Shown here: piece after piece, positions 12,289 through 23,000 of the stretch
How the letters are laid out: each line of letters opens with the position of its first letter
How positions within the stretch are numbered: the first letter of the stretch is position 1
NCBI GenBank assembly: GCA_964036155.1
Contig: OZ038423.1
Span: 56,807,249-56,871,248, forward strand
DNA length: 64,000 nucleotides
Reading direction: 5' to 3'
DNA from: Diploscapter coronatus
Taxonomy: Eukaryota; Nematoda; Chromadorea; Rhabditida; Rhabditidae
Notes under the pieces: generated by a model
The model's input: the letters and a program-made list of their open reading frames with translations, nothing else
Databases searched by the model: none
Told to the model about the DNA's origin: nothing
Translations under genes and position numbers: made by a program

Positions 12289-13934
12289 ATGTCGAACATC
12301 GCGTTCACGCGCATCCAGAGGGAGTGCAAGGAGGTGGTGACCAACACGGAGATCGCAGAGACAGGCATCATGATCGAGATACTTAACGACACACTCACCG
12401 AGATCAAAGGCACTATTAAGGTAACTAACTCTGGATAACTAGGATAATTAAGTGAAGGTAGTTAAACGGAGATCATTGGGGAGATAGTTTTCTCGGAATT
12501 GAGAAGTTCGCAATCTCGTCAATTTTTCGATGACAACTAGCAAGATAATAGGGATAATTAACGGGAGAGAATTAAATTGATAATTGAGGGAATTATCTAA
12601 ATTTTCGACAATTTTAGGGACCCCCTGAAACACCGTACGAAGGCGGCACATTCGACCTGGAGATCAAAATCCCCGAGACGTACCCGTTCACTCCTCCAAA
12701 GGTGGGTTAATTGGGCGATTTAATGAGATAGTTAGGATAATTAAATAAAGTTAATCAGGGTAATTATCGTGACCCTTAGGTGAAATTCATCACGAAGATC
12801 TGGCATCCGAATATCAGTTCTCAAACGGGCGTGATTTGTCTGGATATCTTGAAGGATCAATGGTAAGAGCAAGCTTTAATGAAAAAATTTGAGCAAATAA
12901 ACTCAGTCTTTTTTGAATAGAATTATAAATAAATAAAAAATTGAGAACATCTATTGTTCTGGTCAAATGAAGTGAAATCTCGTGCGTTAAAAACGCCTTG
13001 CGAGAAATACGCGTCAAGAATTTGGAAAGAGGGAGCCTAGGATAGAAAGCACGGAGGACAATAGAAAGAGTAGTACGCAGTTTCCTCTGCTTCTCTCGCC
13101 TTTTTCCTCTATTTTTTCAACACAATTTATCAATTCGTTTGGCCAAAACTAAAAAATCGCTATTTTTAATTGTTTTTAGGGCTGCCTCTCTAACTCTGCG
13201 CACGGTGCTGTTGAGCATCCAGGCTCTGATGCAGACTCCCGAACCCAGCGACCCGCAGGACGGCGTCGTCGCCAAACAGTATATGGATAAATTCCAATTA
13301 TTCAAGGTTCGGATTTTCCCTACTTTTTAATATTCGAAAATGAAAAATACGTTGATAGTATTTTATTTTGAGCATGTGTACATGAGAATATAGCATTCTG
13401 CTAAAATGTCTATCTATGAATGTGTTGAAACTTGTATTCTGAATTGTTTCGTAAAAATAAAGAAGTGATATTGATAGATAATTTTCATATTCCCATCTTT
13501 CGGATAATGTAACAAAACTTCTGGAAACAAGCGATATCATGAAACCTATTCTTTTTAATTTTGAAAATTTCAGTCGACCGCCGAGTTCTGGACGAGCAAA
13601 TTCGCAAAGAGCCTAAAGGCGGAGAACTCTGAATATCGCGACAAGGTCGAGAAGCTCAGGGATCTCGGCATTAGGGAGGTCAGATTTTTAGAATTATTAT
13701 TTTTTATTCTAAAGGCCCCTTCATTTTCTATTCATTTTAGGTTAAAAATCAAAGATTTCGTAGATTTATTTCAGGAAGAAGTATTTTTAGCTTTTTTCAA
13801 TTTCTTCTTTTATTTTTTTTAAGAACTAGATTTTTTCTAACTTTGAAAAAAAACATTTCCAGGAAGAAGCGATAAACGTGCTGAGTTGCAACGACTGGGA
13901 TTTGAGTCGCGCGACGACGTACATTTTCTCCTAA
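12289..13934 (+). CDS. ubc-20: Ubiquitin-conjugating enzyme E2 K type (E2-25K)
   Basis: Six exons, 12289-12420, 12618-12701, 12780-12862, 13180-13306, 13574-13678 and 13863-13934, give exactly 200 residues, the length of human UBE2K. The UBC fold is complete: [28 protein letters not shown], then [26 protein letters not shown], which holds the HPN motif and the active-site Cys. A C-terminal UBA domain follows ([22 protein letters not shown]). This E2 accepts ubiquitin from E1 and builds mainly Lys48-linked chains. Splice sites are canonical. The ATG at 12289 is preceded by TTTATTCAG about 25 bp upstream, a possible trans-splice site. Confidence 0.96.
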
Positions 13935-15046
13935 ATGCGTAAAATTCGGCATTCACGCCCCAATCAGAACAAAATCTTCCCCACGGCGAATTTTCTGGAA
14001 AAAGCCCCTGGTATTCAAAACCCGTCTTTCAACAATCGATAAGTTTCTTCCCTCTATTTCATTTTTTTCCTTTGAAATTACGGTATTCTAAATGATCTTT
14101 ATTTTTATGAGATTTAATTTTAAATTTAGAATAACGGAAAATATTCCTGTGTTATGGCTACAATCAATCATTAACATTTTGCGTTTTTATTTTTACTTCA
14201 ACTACTCAAAATAGGTAATTTTATCCCGGTTATGAGATTTATCACAATTTTTGCTGAAAAGTAAAATGACCGAACTTAAAATGTGTTTTGAAAAATTCCG
14301 GGGCTCCTTCTATTTATTATTTTTCGTACTTTTGATTTCCGATTTCAGTGCCTATCTTAATTTTTATTTGATGATTTTTATCGAACCTTTGAAATCGAAA
14401 ATTTGATCAATGTTCTTCAATTTATTTTTATCAATTGTTGCTAAAAATTCAGACCTAGGGAACATTTGAGTCAGTCTCAAAAATAAGTCCTCCCTAGGTT
14501 TGACCCTGAATTCTAAAATCCAATACATTTAAACGGACTTCATATTTATTTTGTCTGAAAATCTGGAAATGTTTGATTTTCTGGCTTTTGAAAACGAAGA
14601 AAAATCTAAATTTCATTTCATGAAAAGTATATGAAAATACGTGATTTTAGCTTATTCTTTGCGTCTTGCTATTATCATCGATCTTTTTTTATCATTGTTG
14701 TAAGTGATTATTTCGTAAAGTCGATTTTCAGGGGCCATTCTGTAAAATTTCGATTTTTTTTAAATCTGTGCCCTTCAAAGCCGTCTTTTTCAACGTTCTC
14801 TCATCTATTTAAATTTTTCTTTGAGTAACATAAAATCCCATCAAAATTCTAATTGTGCGAGCATTCACTTAGAGCGATCGGATATAAAAAGTTGGAAAAT
14901 TGATAGTTTTTTTTCAGGAAATTTGGTTTTTGGCCGAATGAAATACTTGACAATTTAAGAAAAAATTGAAAAGTTTTCCATAAAAGTTAGTTTTGAACAC
15001 ATCTTTTAATTTTTGAGAAAATGACTTTTTTTAAATTCAGCAAACA
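13935..15046. other. Intergenic, ubc-20 3' flank / cox-17 5' flank
   Basis: T-rich, AT-rich sequence with no convincing exon; it should hold the ubc-20 3' UTR and the promoter for the cox-17/sec-20 pair. Confidence 0.5.
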
Positions 15047-15503
15047 ATGTCGACAAAAGCCGAGTGCAGTTCGAAGGCGGTGCCCTCGAAAGAAGAGTGC
15101 AACCTTCCAACGTCAGGCGAGAAAAAACTCAAACCCTGCTGCGCTTGTCCGGAGACGAAACAGGTCGGATTTTCAAATTTTTCATCCCTCCAAATTTATA
15201 TCGCTCAAAATTTCTATTTCCCATGTTCCATGTAAATTTCGATGAATGCAAAATCACCTCGAAATTTTAGAAATTCTATATCCAAAATGTCCAGTTTTCA
15301 TGGAGATTACAGTCAATGTAGCTTGATCAAAGAAAAAATCATTGAAATCGAAAAATTAGATTAAAAAATAGGGAATGATATTTATTTAACTTTCAAATCT
15401 TCAGGCCCGCGACCTGTGTATAATCGAGAACGGCGAGGAGCACTGCGGACCGCTAATCGAGGCGCACAAGGAATGCATGAGGAAACACGGATTCAATATT
15501 TGA
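15047..15503 (+). CDS. cox-17: Cytochrome c oxidase copper chaperone COX17
   Basis: Two exons, 15047-15163 and 15405-15503, give 71 residues. The copper-binding motif [16 protein letters not shown] is intact, and the coiled-coil-helix-coiled-coil-helix Cys pairs are present (C-x9-C spacing across [14 protein letters not shown] and [12 protein letters not shown]). COX17 carries Cu(I) in the mitochondrial intermembrane space to SCO1 and COX11 for cytochrome c oxidase assembly. The N-terminal ~25 residues are variable and contain two extra Cys. The start follows TTTAAATTCAGCAAACA, a probable trans-splice acceptor. SEC20 starts 205 bp after the stop on the same strand. Confidence 0.96.
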
Positions 15504-15598
15504 AGAAGAGTTTCAAGAAAATCAAACTCAGAAGAATCGCGCAATTTAGTGATTAGATCTAGAAAAATCCCTATTTTTATTTGTTTACTTTTTGAGTA

Positions 15599-15604
15599 AA
15601 TAAA
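15599..15604 (+). terminator. AATAAA polyadenylation signal of cox-17
   Basis: AATAAA lies about 96 bp after the cox-17 stop and about 105 bp before the TTTCAG-ATG of SEC20. This poly(A)-signal-to-trans-splice spacing is typical of nematode operons. Confidence 0.6.
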
Positions 15605-15708
15605 GCTTTAAATATATTTTCTTCGAAGATTTAACGAAATTTGAAGGTTTGAAACTTTGGATATTTTTGGATTTAAACATACCGTAGTCCTAGAATTATT
15701 GATTTCAG

Positions 15709-17205
15709 ATGACCGACTTATTGAGTAACGAAAGTCGCGACCAACTGCAGCAGATGCAAACCGACGTTGTCAGACTCGACGCCAACGTCAAACAGATCAT
15801 TCAGAAAATAGTGTACGTCAAATTACCGTAATCCTTGAAAGTTAGAAATCAGTCTTTCTTCTAAATTTGAGAGAATAATATTTTAGACCAAATTAATAAT
15901 CCTGCAAATTTTGGAAAAGTATCGGAATTTTCAGAGAATCGGTGGAAGACGACCGAAACCTGCTAATCGAGCAAAAAGAGGCAAAGCAAAGTCTGGATCT
16001 GCTCAGGGAAACCATCGGTGTGCTCACTTCACTAGTGCCTACCGTAAGAAACATTTGAATTTTAGGTAATTTTTGAAATTTCAGATGAAAAACCGACTCG
16101 AACAAACCCAGCTGAAACTTCAGATCGAGGATTATGAAAAGGTTGGGTGACTTATCTTTAAGCTTGAAAAAATCCATCCTTAGAGCAATTTTTGAAGAAA
16201 AAACTAAAATTCTATTTTTAGATTTTTTCGTGAAAAAGTAACTTTTTAAGTTTTATTTTAAAAATGAGAATTATTTTGATTTATTTTTCAGGAACTCAGT
16301 CAGAACGCGCTCCAACTGAAGTCGGCCGTCAACTCTGCTCGAAAGCGAATTTCCGACGCTCAACGACGAATGCTGTTCGATGAGGGCATCGAGGGCGCGA
16401 GTGAGCTCAGAAGACGGACGGGAGATAGAATCAGAGAGGCTGATCAGGCTAAGGTTGGGAACTTTTAATTTTTCAGCAAATGTATGAAAGATAAAAATTT
16501 ATATCAAACTTCAATAGGAAATTTCCTACTTTCATTTCGATATATGACTCAAAGAAACAGTAAATTCACTTCATGTCTCGAAAATAAGTGGTGCAACTGA
16601 TTGAAAGGTTCCTGAACATTATTCAATTGAAATTGAATTGGTTCTTATCTAAATCCATGATTGAACAAGTCCAAGTTCGATTTTTTTCTGAAATAATAAA
16701 ATAAAACTCTAGGCAACAGATAGATTGACGGCATTGGTTTCGCAAATGGGCGGCCAAGTCAACCAGAGCGAGAAGACGATGGACTCGCTGATCCACTCGA
16801 GTGCGGTGTTGGCTCAGACCCAGGGCGAATTCGAGTCTCAAGGGCAGCACATTCAGGCAAACTTTTTTACCTTTATTAAAAGTACTGGCAATTTTTATTT
16901 TGTGAGAGCAGAAGTTCAGGTTTTGTTCAGATATATTGCAAACATTGCCTTATGGTTTTTATTCGTTTTTTGTTTTAATCGAAGTTCAACCATGAACAAA
17001 CAATATCAAGCTCCCAATTTTATGAATCTTTTCAATACTATCGGAAACAAATGAAATTTTTCAGACCGGTGGAAAATTGCTATCGAAATACGAGCGACGC
17101 GAGTTGACGGACAAAATCCTGGTTGCGATCGCGCTGATCGTCTACTTGGCTGTCATGTTCTACATCCTCCAGAAGCGCGTCCTCACCCGGTTTTGGCTAT
17201 GGTAG
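15709..17205 (+). CDS. sec-20: SNARE Sec20 / BNIP1 family
   Basis: Six exons, 15709-15812, 15935-16043, 16085-16141, 16292-16453, 16713-16856 and 17065-17205, give 238 residues. The N-terminal half is coiled coil. The SNARE motif ends GEFESQGQHIQ, directly followed by TGGKLLSKYERRELTDK, close to the BNIP1/Sec20 signature. A single C-terminal membrane anchor follows (ILVAIALIVYLAVMFYIL) with a short tail RVLTRFWLW. Sec20 is an ER SNARE in retrograde Golgi-to-ER fusion with Use1 and syntaxin 18. The ATG directly abuts TTTCAG, so it is probably trans-spliced downstream of cox-17. The intron at 16857 must start with GC to keep the conserved spacing; a competing in-frame GTGAGA at 16902 would insert 15 residues. 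Confidence 0.93.
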
Positions 17206-17655
17206 ACTTGTAAACTTCATTTTTAGATTATTCGAGAAATGTCGATCTTTGAAAAGTTTTCCTATTTATTTTTGTGCATTAAAAACTTCCTGGGAAAACT
17301 TTCTCTGCAATTTTAAAAATAAAATTCAATATTTAGTCCGATTTAGTTCTGGTGCTCTTTAAATTTTCGTTTCCAGAATTAGCTGAAGTTTTGCATACAT
17401 AAAATACTCGGGTCTGTTGTGAATGTGATAAAATATGTAAATTCCTTTAAACTAATAAACGATTCAAGTAGGTTTTATCGTCGCTTTATAATCAAACAAA
17501 ATGAAACCCTTTCAATAATGACTACACTTTTGGTAAAAATCTAAAATCTTTTCAATCTTGATAGTCCAACGATATTGACAATATTACTAGAAAGGCGAAT
17601 AATATCCGATGAATAAATTTAATGGATCTATGAATCCCTTATATCCTATGCCCCA

Positions 17656-19318
17656 TTATATCCTAGCCTTGTTTCGGCCCATGTAATCCAAATAGGCCGA
17701 TGGGAAGGACGGAGAGGGTGTCAAGAGGGCCTCCTCTTGTTGATGATAGGCTAGGTGAATGGGAAACAAGTACTCAAATAGGGAATAAGTCGTTAGCCGT
17801 AGGACCACCCTAGGGCAAAGCAGAGATAATTGGGATTAGAACTAGGACTTTATAGAAAATTGTCAAGGTTTACTGGGTTTTGTAATTTTTGGAAAGAATA
17901 TGACTTTAAAGAAAAATTGTAGATTTAAAAAAAGTAATTTGAGTGTTTAGAAATAGGTATTATACTAGGGCGATAGAGACTGAATTAGTTGAAATTTTTA
18001 GCGTATTTCACTTTTCAAGAGCACTTTACTAGTCGTAATATTTTCAAAAGCATATTCATTTTTGGAGGATATTTTATCCTTCAAATTCTTGTTTACTTTT
18101 TATAGCCATTGGCTATTTTGGCAATGATACAAATCGAAGTGGCATTTGAAATTTTTAGATAAGCTGAGTGAGGAAAGTCGATTTTTATAAATTATAAAAA
18201 CGAGCTTATTGAAAAACAATTGAAATTTTGCGACTTCCTATTCGTTAAAATCATGTAAAATTCTTATTTTATCACATTTTCTTGAAGTAAAAAGAAGTTA
18301 TTAAAAATAAACTATCTAATGGTTTGAATTTATTAAAAATTCATTCAGTTTGTAGTCAAGATAATGTTGATGGAGAAGAAACTCTGGCCATTCCAAATGC
18401 GTGATGAAAAAGTTTTCCAAGAACCTACCACCACTTTCCCTGTGGCAAACCGGCCCTGAGCCTCATTTTGGACTGCTTCTTGACGCGCATCTTGTTTCTC
18501 TCGATGAGCACGACGTTCTCTTTCAGCCATTTGTAGTATCTGATCGTTTCGGACTTGGGACTGGGCTGGTCGTACTGCGAGACGTCGTCCAGAAACAACT
18601 TGGTCATTCGACGCTCCTTCGCCTTCTCCATGAAGTCCGACTGAACATTTCGGGATCTTCATCAATTTTAGCCTTCTTTCTTGTTACTCTGACATAGTTT
18701 CCCATGGTCTTGATAAAAATGAAACATTTCTTTTCAAAGTTGATCAAACCATCGTGATGAAAGAATAAAGCTTTGAGAGTTTTGATGTCCTTGGAATGCT
18801 TCGCAAGTATTAGTTTTTATTTTCTTAGAATGCAGGATATTTAGAAACAACGAGACACTTTCTTAGGGATTGGTATATGATGATGAAAGCAGTTAAACTA
18901 ACGTGAAAGAAGCTGTACTTCATTATTTTGGGGCTACCAACCTGTGCACACGGCTCGCAGTGCTCGTTCTTGGTGAGCCGGTAGATGACGTAGCCCAGTC
19001 CGCACATCCACCAGAGCGTGATCAGGCAGATGACACCGAACAGAGAGGGGACGAGAACTATGGTCTGAGAATGCTAACTTGTATGACTTGAAAACGGTCA
19101 TTCAGAAATGTCATAACGTCGCAACCTGAGAAAATAGGTATATGGTGAGAAAAGGGTAGGGAGACGCTTTCACTTACACATGCTGGCCCTTCAAGTTGTG
19201 ACATTTTCTGAGTCGTCTTTGAAAACCGAGTAGATTATCAACTCACCAGTTTGTTGCATCTCTTGCAGAGACCGTTTCTGCTGGCGGAGTCCCTGACGAC
19301 GTCTCCTCCGAGGTCCAT
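17656..19318 (-). CDS. Unrecognised small membrane protein
   Basis: Four exons join in phase: 19318-19247, 19064-18942, 18640-18429 and 17809-17656, giving 186 residues. After a short N-terminus with a C-x2-C pair (GLCKRCNK) comes a strong membrane segment, VLVPSLFGVICLITLWWMCGLGYVIY, then KNEHCEPC with a second C-x2-C pair, so four cysteines flank the membrane span. A charged, basic middle follows (DFMEKAKERRMTKLFLDD; NKMRVKKQSKMRLRAG). The last exon encodes a moderately hydrophobic WVVLRLTTYSLFEYLFPIHL and a Pro/Ser-rich tail ending MGRNKARI. Skipping the last splice would end at TAG 18425, but the donor there is a strong GTAGGT and phase is kept. I do not recognise the family. It is tail-to-tail with sec-20. 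Confidence 0.68.
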
Positions 19319-20006
19319 GATTTTGAGGATGTAGGAGTAATGATTTTGATAGCATGATTATTGCAGCATCATCATTTTAATGTAATCAAATTTTATATTG
19401 TAGAGCAAAATGTATTCAAATTTCCCAACTTCATGACATACATGAAAAATTAGAATATTGTGCATTTGTGCATAAGTTTTTAGAGCTTGATTCACATTTC
19501 ATCGTCGATTTTTTACTTGATTCATTTTATCAAAACACAAAGAACCCTTTTTGATATCATCAGAGTTTTTTGCGCATGATTCGGTCCGGGCGTATTTGAT
19601 AGGTTCTTCCTGATAGATTTCGCACAAAATTAGGTAAGAGAAATAGCTCATCCGATTGAGAGAGCGCAAAGAAACATTCATTCGCGCAGCTCTTGAAGAC
19701 TTGAAAAGTGGGCGGGGCCAATCTGAGAAAAGATGCAGAGAAAGGGGAAAATAGTGCGAGGGAAAAAGCAAAAGCAAAAGAAATTGCAAGGTTGACTAGG
19801 TTTTCCCTTTTCTCTATTTTCTGCTTCTCATCCCTCTTTTCTATCTCCCTCTTTATCTTCTGTCAGTTAGTTTGAGTGACCTGACTGCACACCCATAAAA
19901 GACCGACGTGGTGACATTTTAATGCTCACCTTTCGGTTGAAAATTTCGAGTTTTGAAAATTATCTTTTTCATTTTCTGAAGATTCTATGCTTTATATTTT
20001 CAGAGC
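19319..20006. promoter_or_regulatory. Divergent promoter with GC-box/CCAAT core
   Basis: Head-to-head spacer between the membrane protein gene (-) and the Ig protein gene (+). GGGCGGGGCCAAT at 19710-19722 abuts a GC-box and a CCAAT box, unusual in this AT-rich sequence. A pyrimidine-rich tract follows at about 19790-19865. Confidence 0.4.
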
Positions 20007-23000
20007 ATGCGCCTAATAATTTGGTTTTGCTGTAGAATACTGTACCTGCTTTTCAACTTCCAGTCCGGTAGGTCTATTTTTAAAATTTTAGCCAAATATT
20101 TCGTGCCAAAGGGTCATTTTTACACTTCTTTCACGCCCTTTGTTTAGTTGAGAAAAACTTCTTTAAACTCCAAAAAAGAATTTGAACATCTCAAATGCCG
20201 TTATGTTTGCATCCTTAATCATATTAGGAAGGATTTTTATCCAGGAACTCTTTTTGAAAGAAAGGTCTTTTTTGTAACATTTTATGCCCTACTTCAAGCT
20301 TAATTATTTTAGCAAAAAGTTCAGCTCTCTTTCTTTCAATGAGATGGAAATTTGTTTTTTTGGTTATCACGCTAGCCCCTTCATTGAAGAATAGAGGGCG
20401 CTTGAACTTATGAGAATTCTTCACTCTTTTTGGAGCTCCTTTCAAATTTAAGAATTTCTGGTTTTGACGTAATTTATGCAAAAACACATGAAATTCAAAA
20501 AAATTTTGAATATGATAAAGTTCGACCGGAAATTTGTTGGCCAATGGAAAAATCAATAGAAATCGTGTTTTCTTAACTCGGCGCTAATCCGAGTTTAATT
20601 TCCTCGTTACTCATCATCTATAATTCTTTTTACCCCACTATTTTCGAGTTTATGTCTAAATCCTAGAAACTGTTTATTCGACTTCTTGGGCTCATTTTTG
20701 ATTCACCAGAAGCTAAATCGAAAGAGCATTAAGAAAATAGAGACAAAAAATGAAGAAACCCATAAAATAGTATGGCAAAAGAAACTCATAATGACAGCTC
20801 TATCTGAGTATGTCACAGTATCGTATTTCAGTGCGCGAAGATAACTAAAAAATACGAGATTTAGAGGGTTAGAAAAAGTTCACGCTTGGATTACTGTAAA
20901 ATAACCTTTCTTTACAAAAAAAATCTGTAAAATAGAAAAAAAAATAGCAGCTGATAGTTTTTATGTAAAAATACCGCCTTTACAAAGGACAGAAATCATC
21001 AGAATATGATCGGATTTGAATAATGAAGGATGGGATTAAGGATTTTCTGTGAAAGGGAGAGGAACTGCTTGAACCCAAGAACAATGCAAAGAGGGCTCTT
21101 TTCGGAATAGGATTTTTGGACATCAATCATTTTGCTGGAAACTTGTCGTTTTTAGCATGGTTTATTATAAAGGTCATTTTTCATACTCAAGAACATGAAA
21201 ATGGACTTTATCGAAATTTCCGATAAGTTTTAAAAAATATATTTAAAGATTTATCTAAATTTGAACTTTGAAACCCCATAAATCTGGAATATCTCAGGAT
21301 ATAAATGATGGAAGATTGATAATCCACATCATTCCTAGAATCTAGCAGTCCTTAATCTCGAACGAACGTGGATATTCTACGAGAATCATCCTAGATTGCG
21401 CTCTAGAAGGGCTATTAGTAACTTGTCAAATTTGGAAGAGAATAACAGAGATTGGAATAAAGGAAGAGGAAAGTCCCTTTGGGGATATAAAAGATAAACC
21501 CCATGCCTGACCGGAGCCTGAAGTCGAATGTCACTAAATTCTCAGAATATGCTCAGGACGAAGCAATTATCTCGATATTATGACGTAATTATTGGATATG
21601 TTTGGGATATCAAACATCCAGAATATTTCTGATATCTACTAACATTTTTATAAACTTCCAAATTATTTTGATCACACTTATTTTAAATTCTTTTCATGAA
21701 ATGCAGTTTTGACATGGTAAAACTTTGGCTTATGATTCAGGTATTGTTCTGGTTCCTCCAATTTCGCGAACATGTCTCGGGAACTAAGAAGTCGGAACTA
21801 CTGCGCCTTTATTTATACTCGTATATTGCTAGAGATTTGAAATATCTGAGAAATAGCGCTGGAAAAGAAAGAAACTACGTTGCGGTAATCAGTATGCAAA
21901 TTGGGAGCGTTTTGCTTGGCGTAGTATGAAGTGTACGCATATTCTGAAACCCTGTCAAGTTAGGATATAAGCTTAGAGAGAGAGTATATTGGGTTGGATA
22001 AATAGAGAATATAACTTGACTGACTGACACTTTGAATGAGTAACGAAAAGTAGCTAACGACATAGTACGTTAAATTTTTCCTATGGAAGAAAATTGAATA
22101 TGCTAATAGGCTAATGCATAACGCTTTATACTTTGGGAGAAGATAAAAAAAGTAACCTACAAATTAAATCAAAAGCTACTATCAAATAATATAAGCAAAA
22201 CTATTTTAAAAAAAAAAACTAATATGTAGCATTGTATACTCTAAAAATGATGATCTTCAATTTTTTGAATGTAAACATTTTCAGTGCTCTCAATCGCTCC
22301 CGAGATTTTGGCCTGTTTGAAGCAGGAGCGAGCAGCCTCTGAGAATCCGACGTCCAATGTCGTGACAGTTACTTCGCAACAGCCTGCCTACCTTCATTGC
22401 ATGGTGCCTCAGTCCACTAATCATATGGTATGTCAATTTTAATTTAGCTATTTTATCATATACATACTAAATCACTGGCTATGCTAATTCTGTTCAATTC
22501 ATCGAGAATCACTACTCTTCAATCTATGAAATTCTTTTCCTTGCTTCTCTCTATTTGACATCTCATTTTTTATTCTGATTTGACGAGTCGAGTGGTGATG
22601 GTTTGGGGGCTTCTGAATAATGCATAGATCGAATTGCAACCGGTAATGACATGGTTAGAGAGAATTTAATAGAGAAAGAAAGACTGAGATATATAGTATG
22701 GGATATTATGAGATTTAGAGATATAGCAAAGGGATAGGCTTTTGATGATGAAATAAAGGGTCCACTAACCTTTAACCCAAACCTATTGGGGAAGTCCATA
22801 GAAGGGTTAAGGCACCTGCACTAATGAATTGGCCAAATTATTGAGTAAGGAGGAGGAGGAGGAAGCGAGGCAGGTAGATTGACAAGTCAAGTCAGCCGAG
22901 AGATCAAGAGTAGCGGGATGAAAGATTAGCGGGATTTAGAAGGATTAAGGCAAATCTAAAGAAATGTTGGGTTTTTGTCGAGGTAGTCTTCAATTTAAAG

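Noticed and set aside
17690..17760. Hairpins (CGGCC...GGCCG, CAAGAGG...CCTCTTG) suggesting an ncRNA
   Set aside because: Explained as the terminal coding exon of the minus-strand membrane protein, which is open and phase-compatible.
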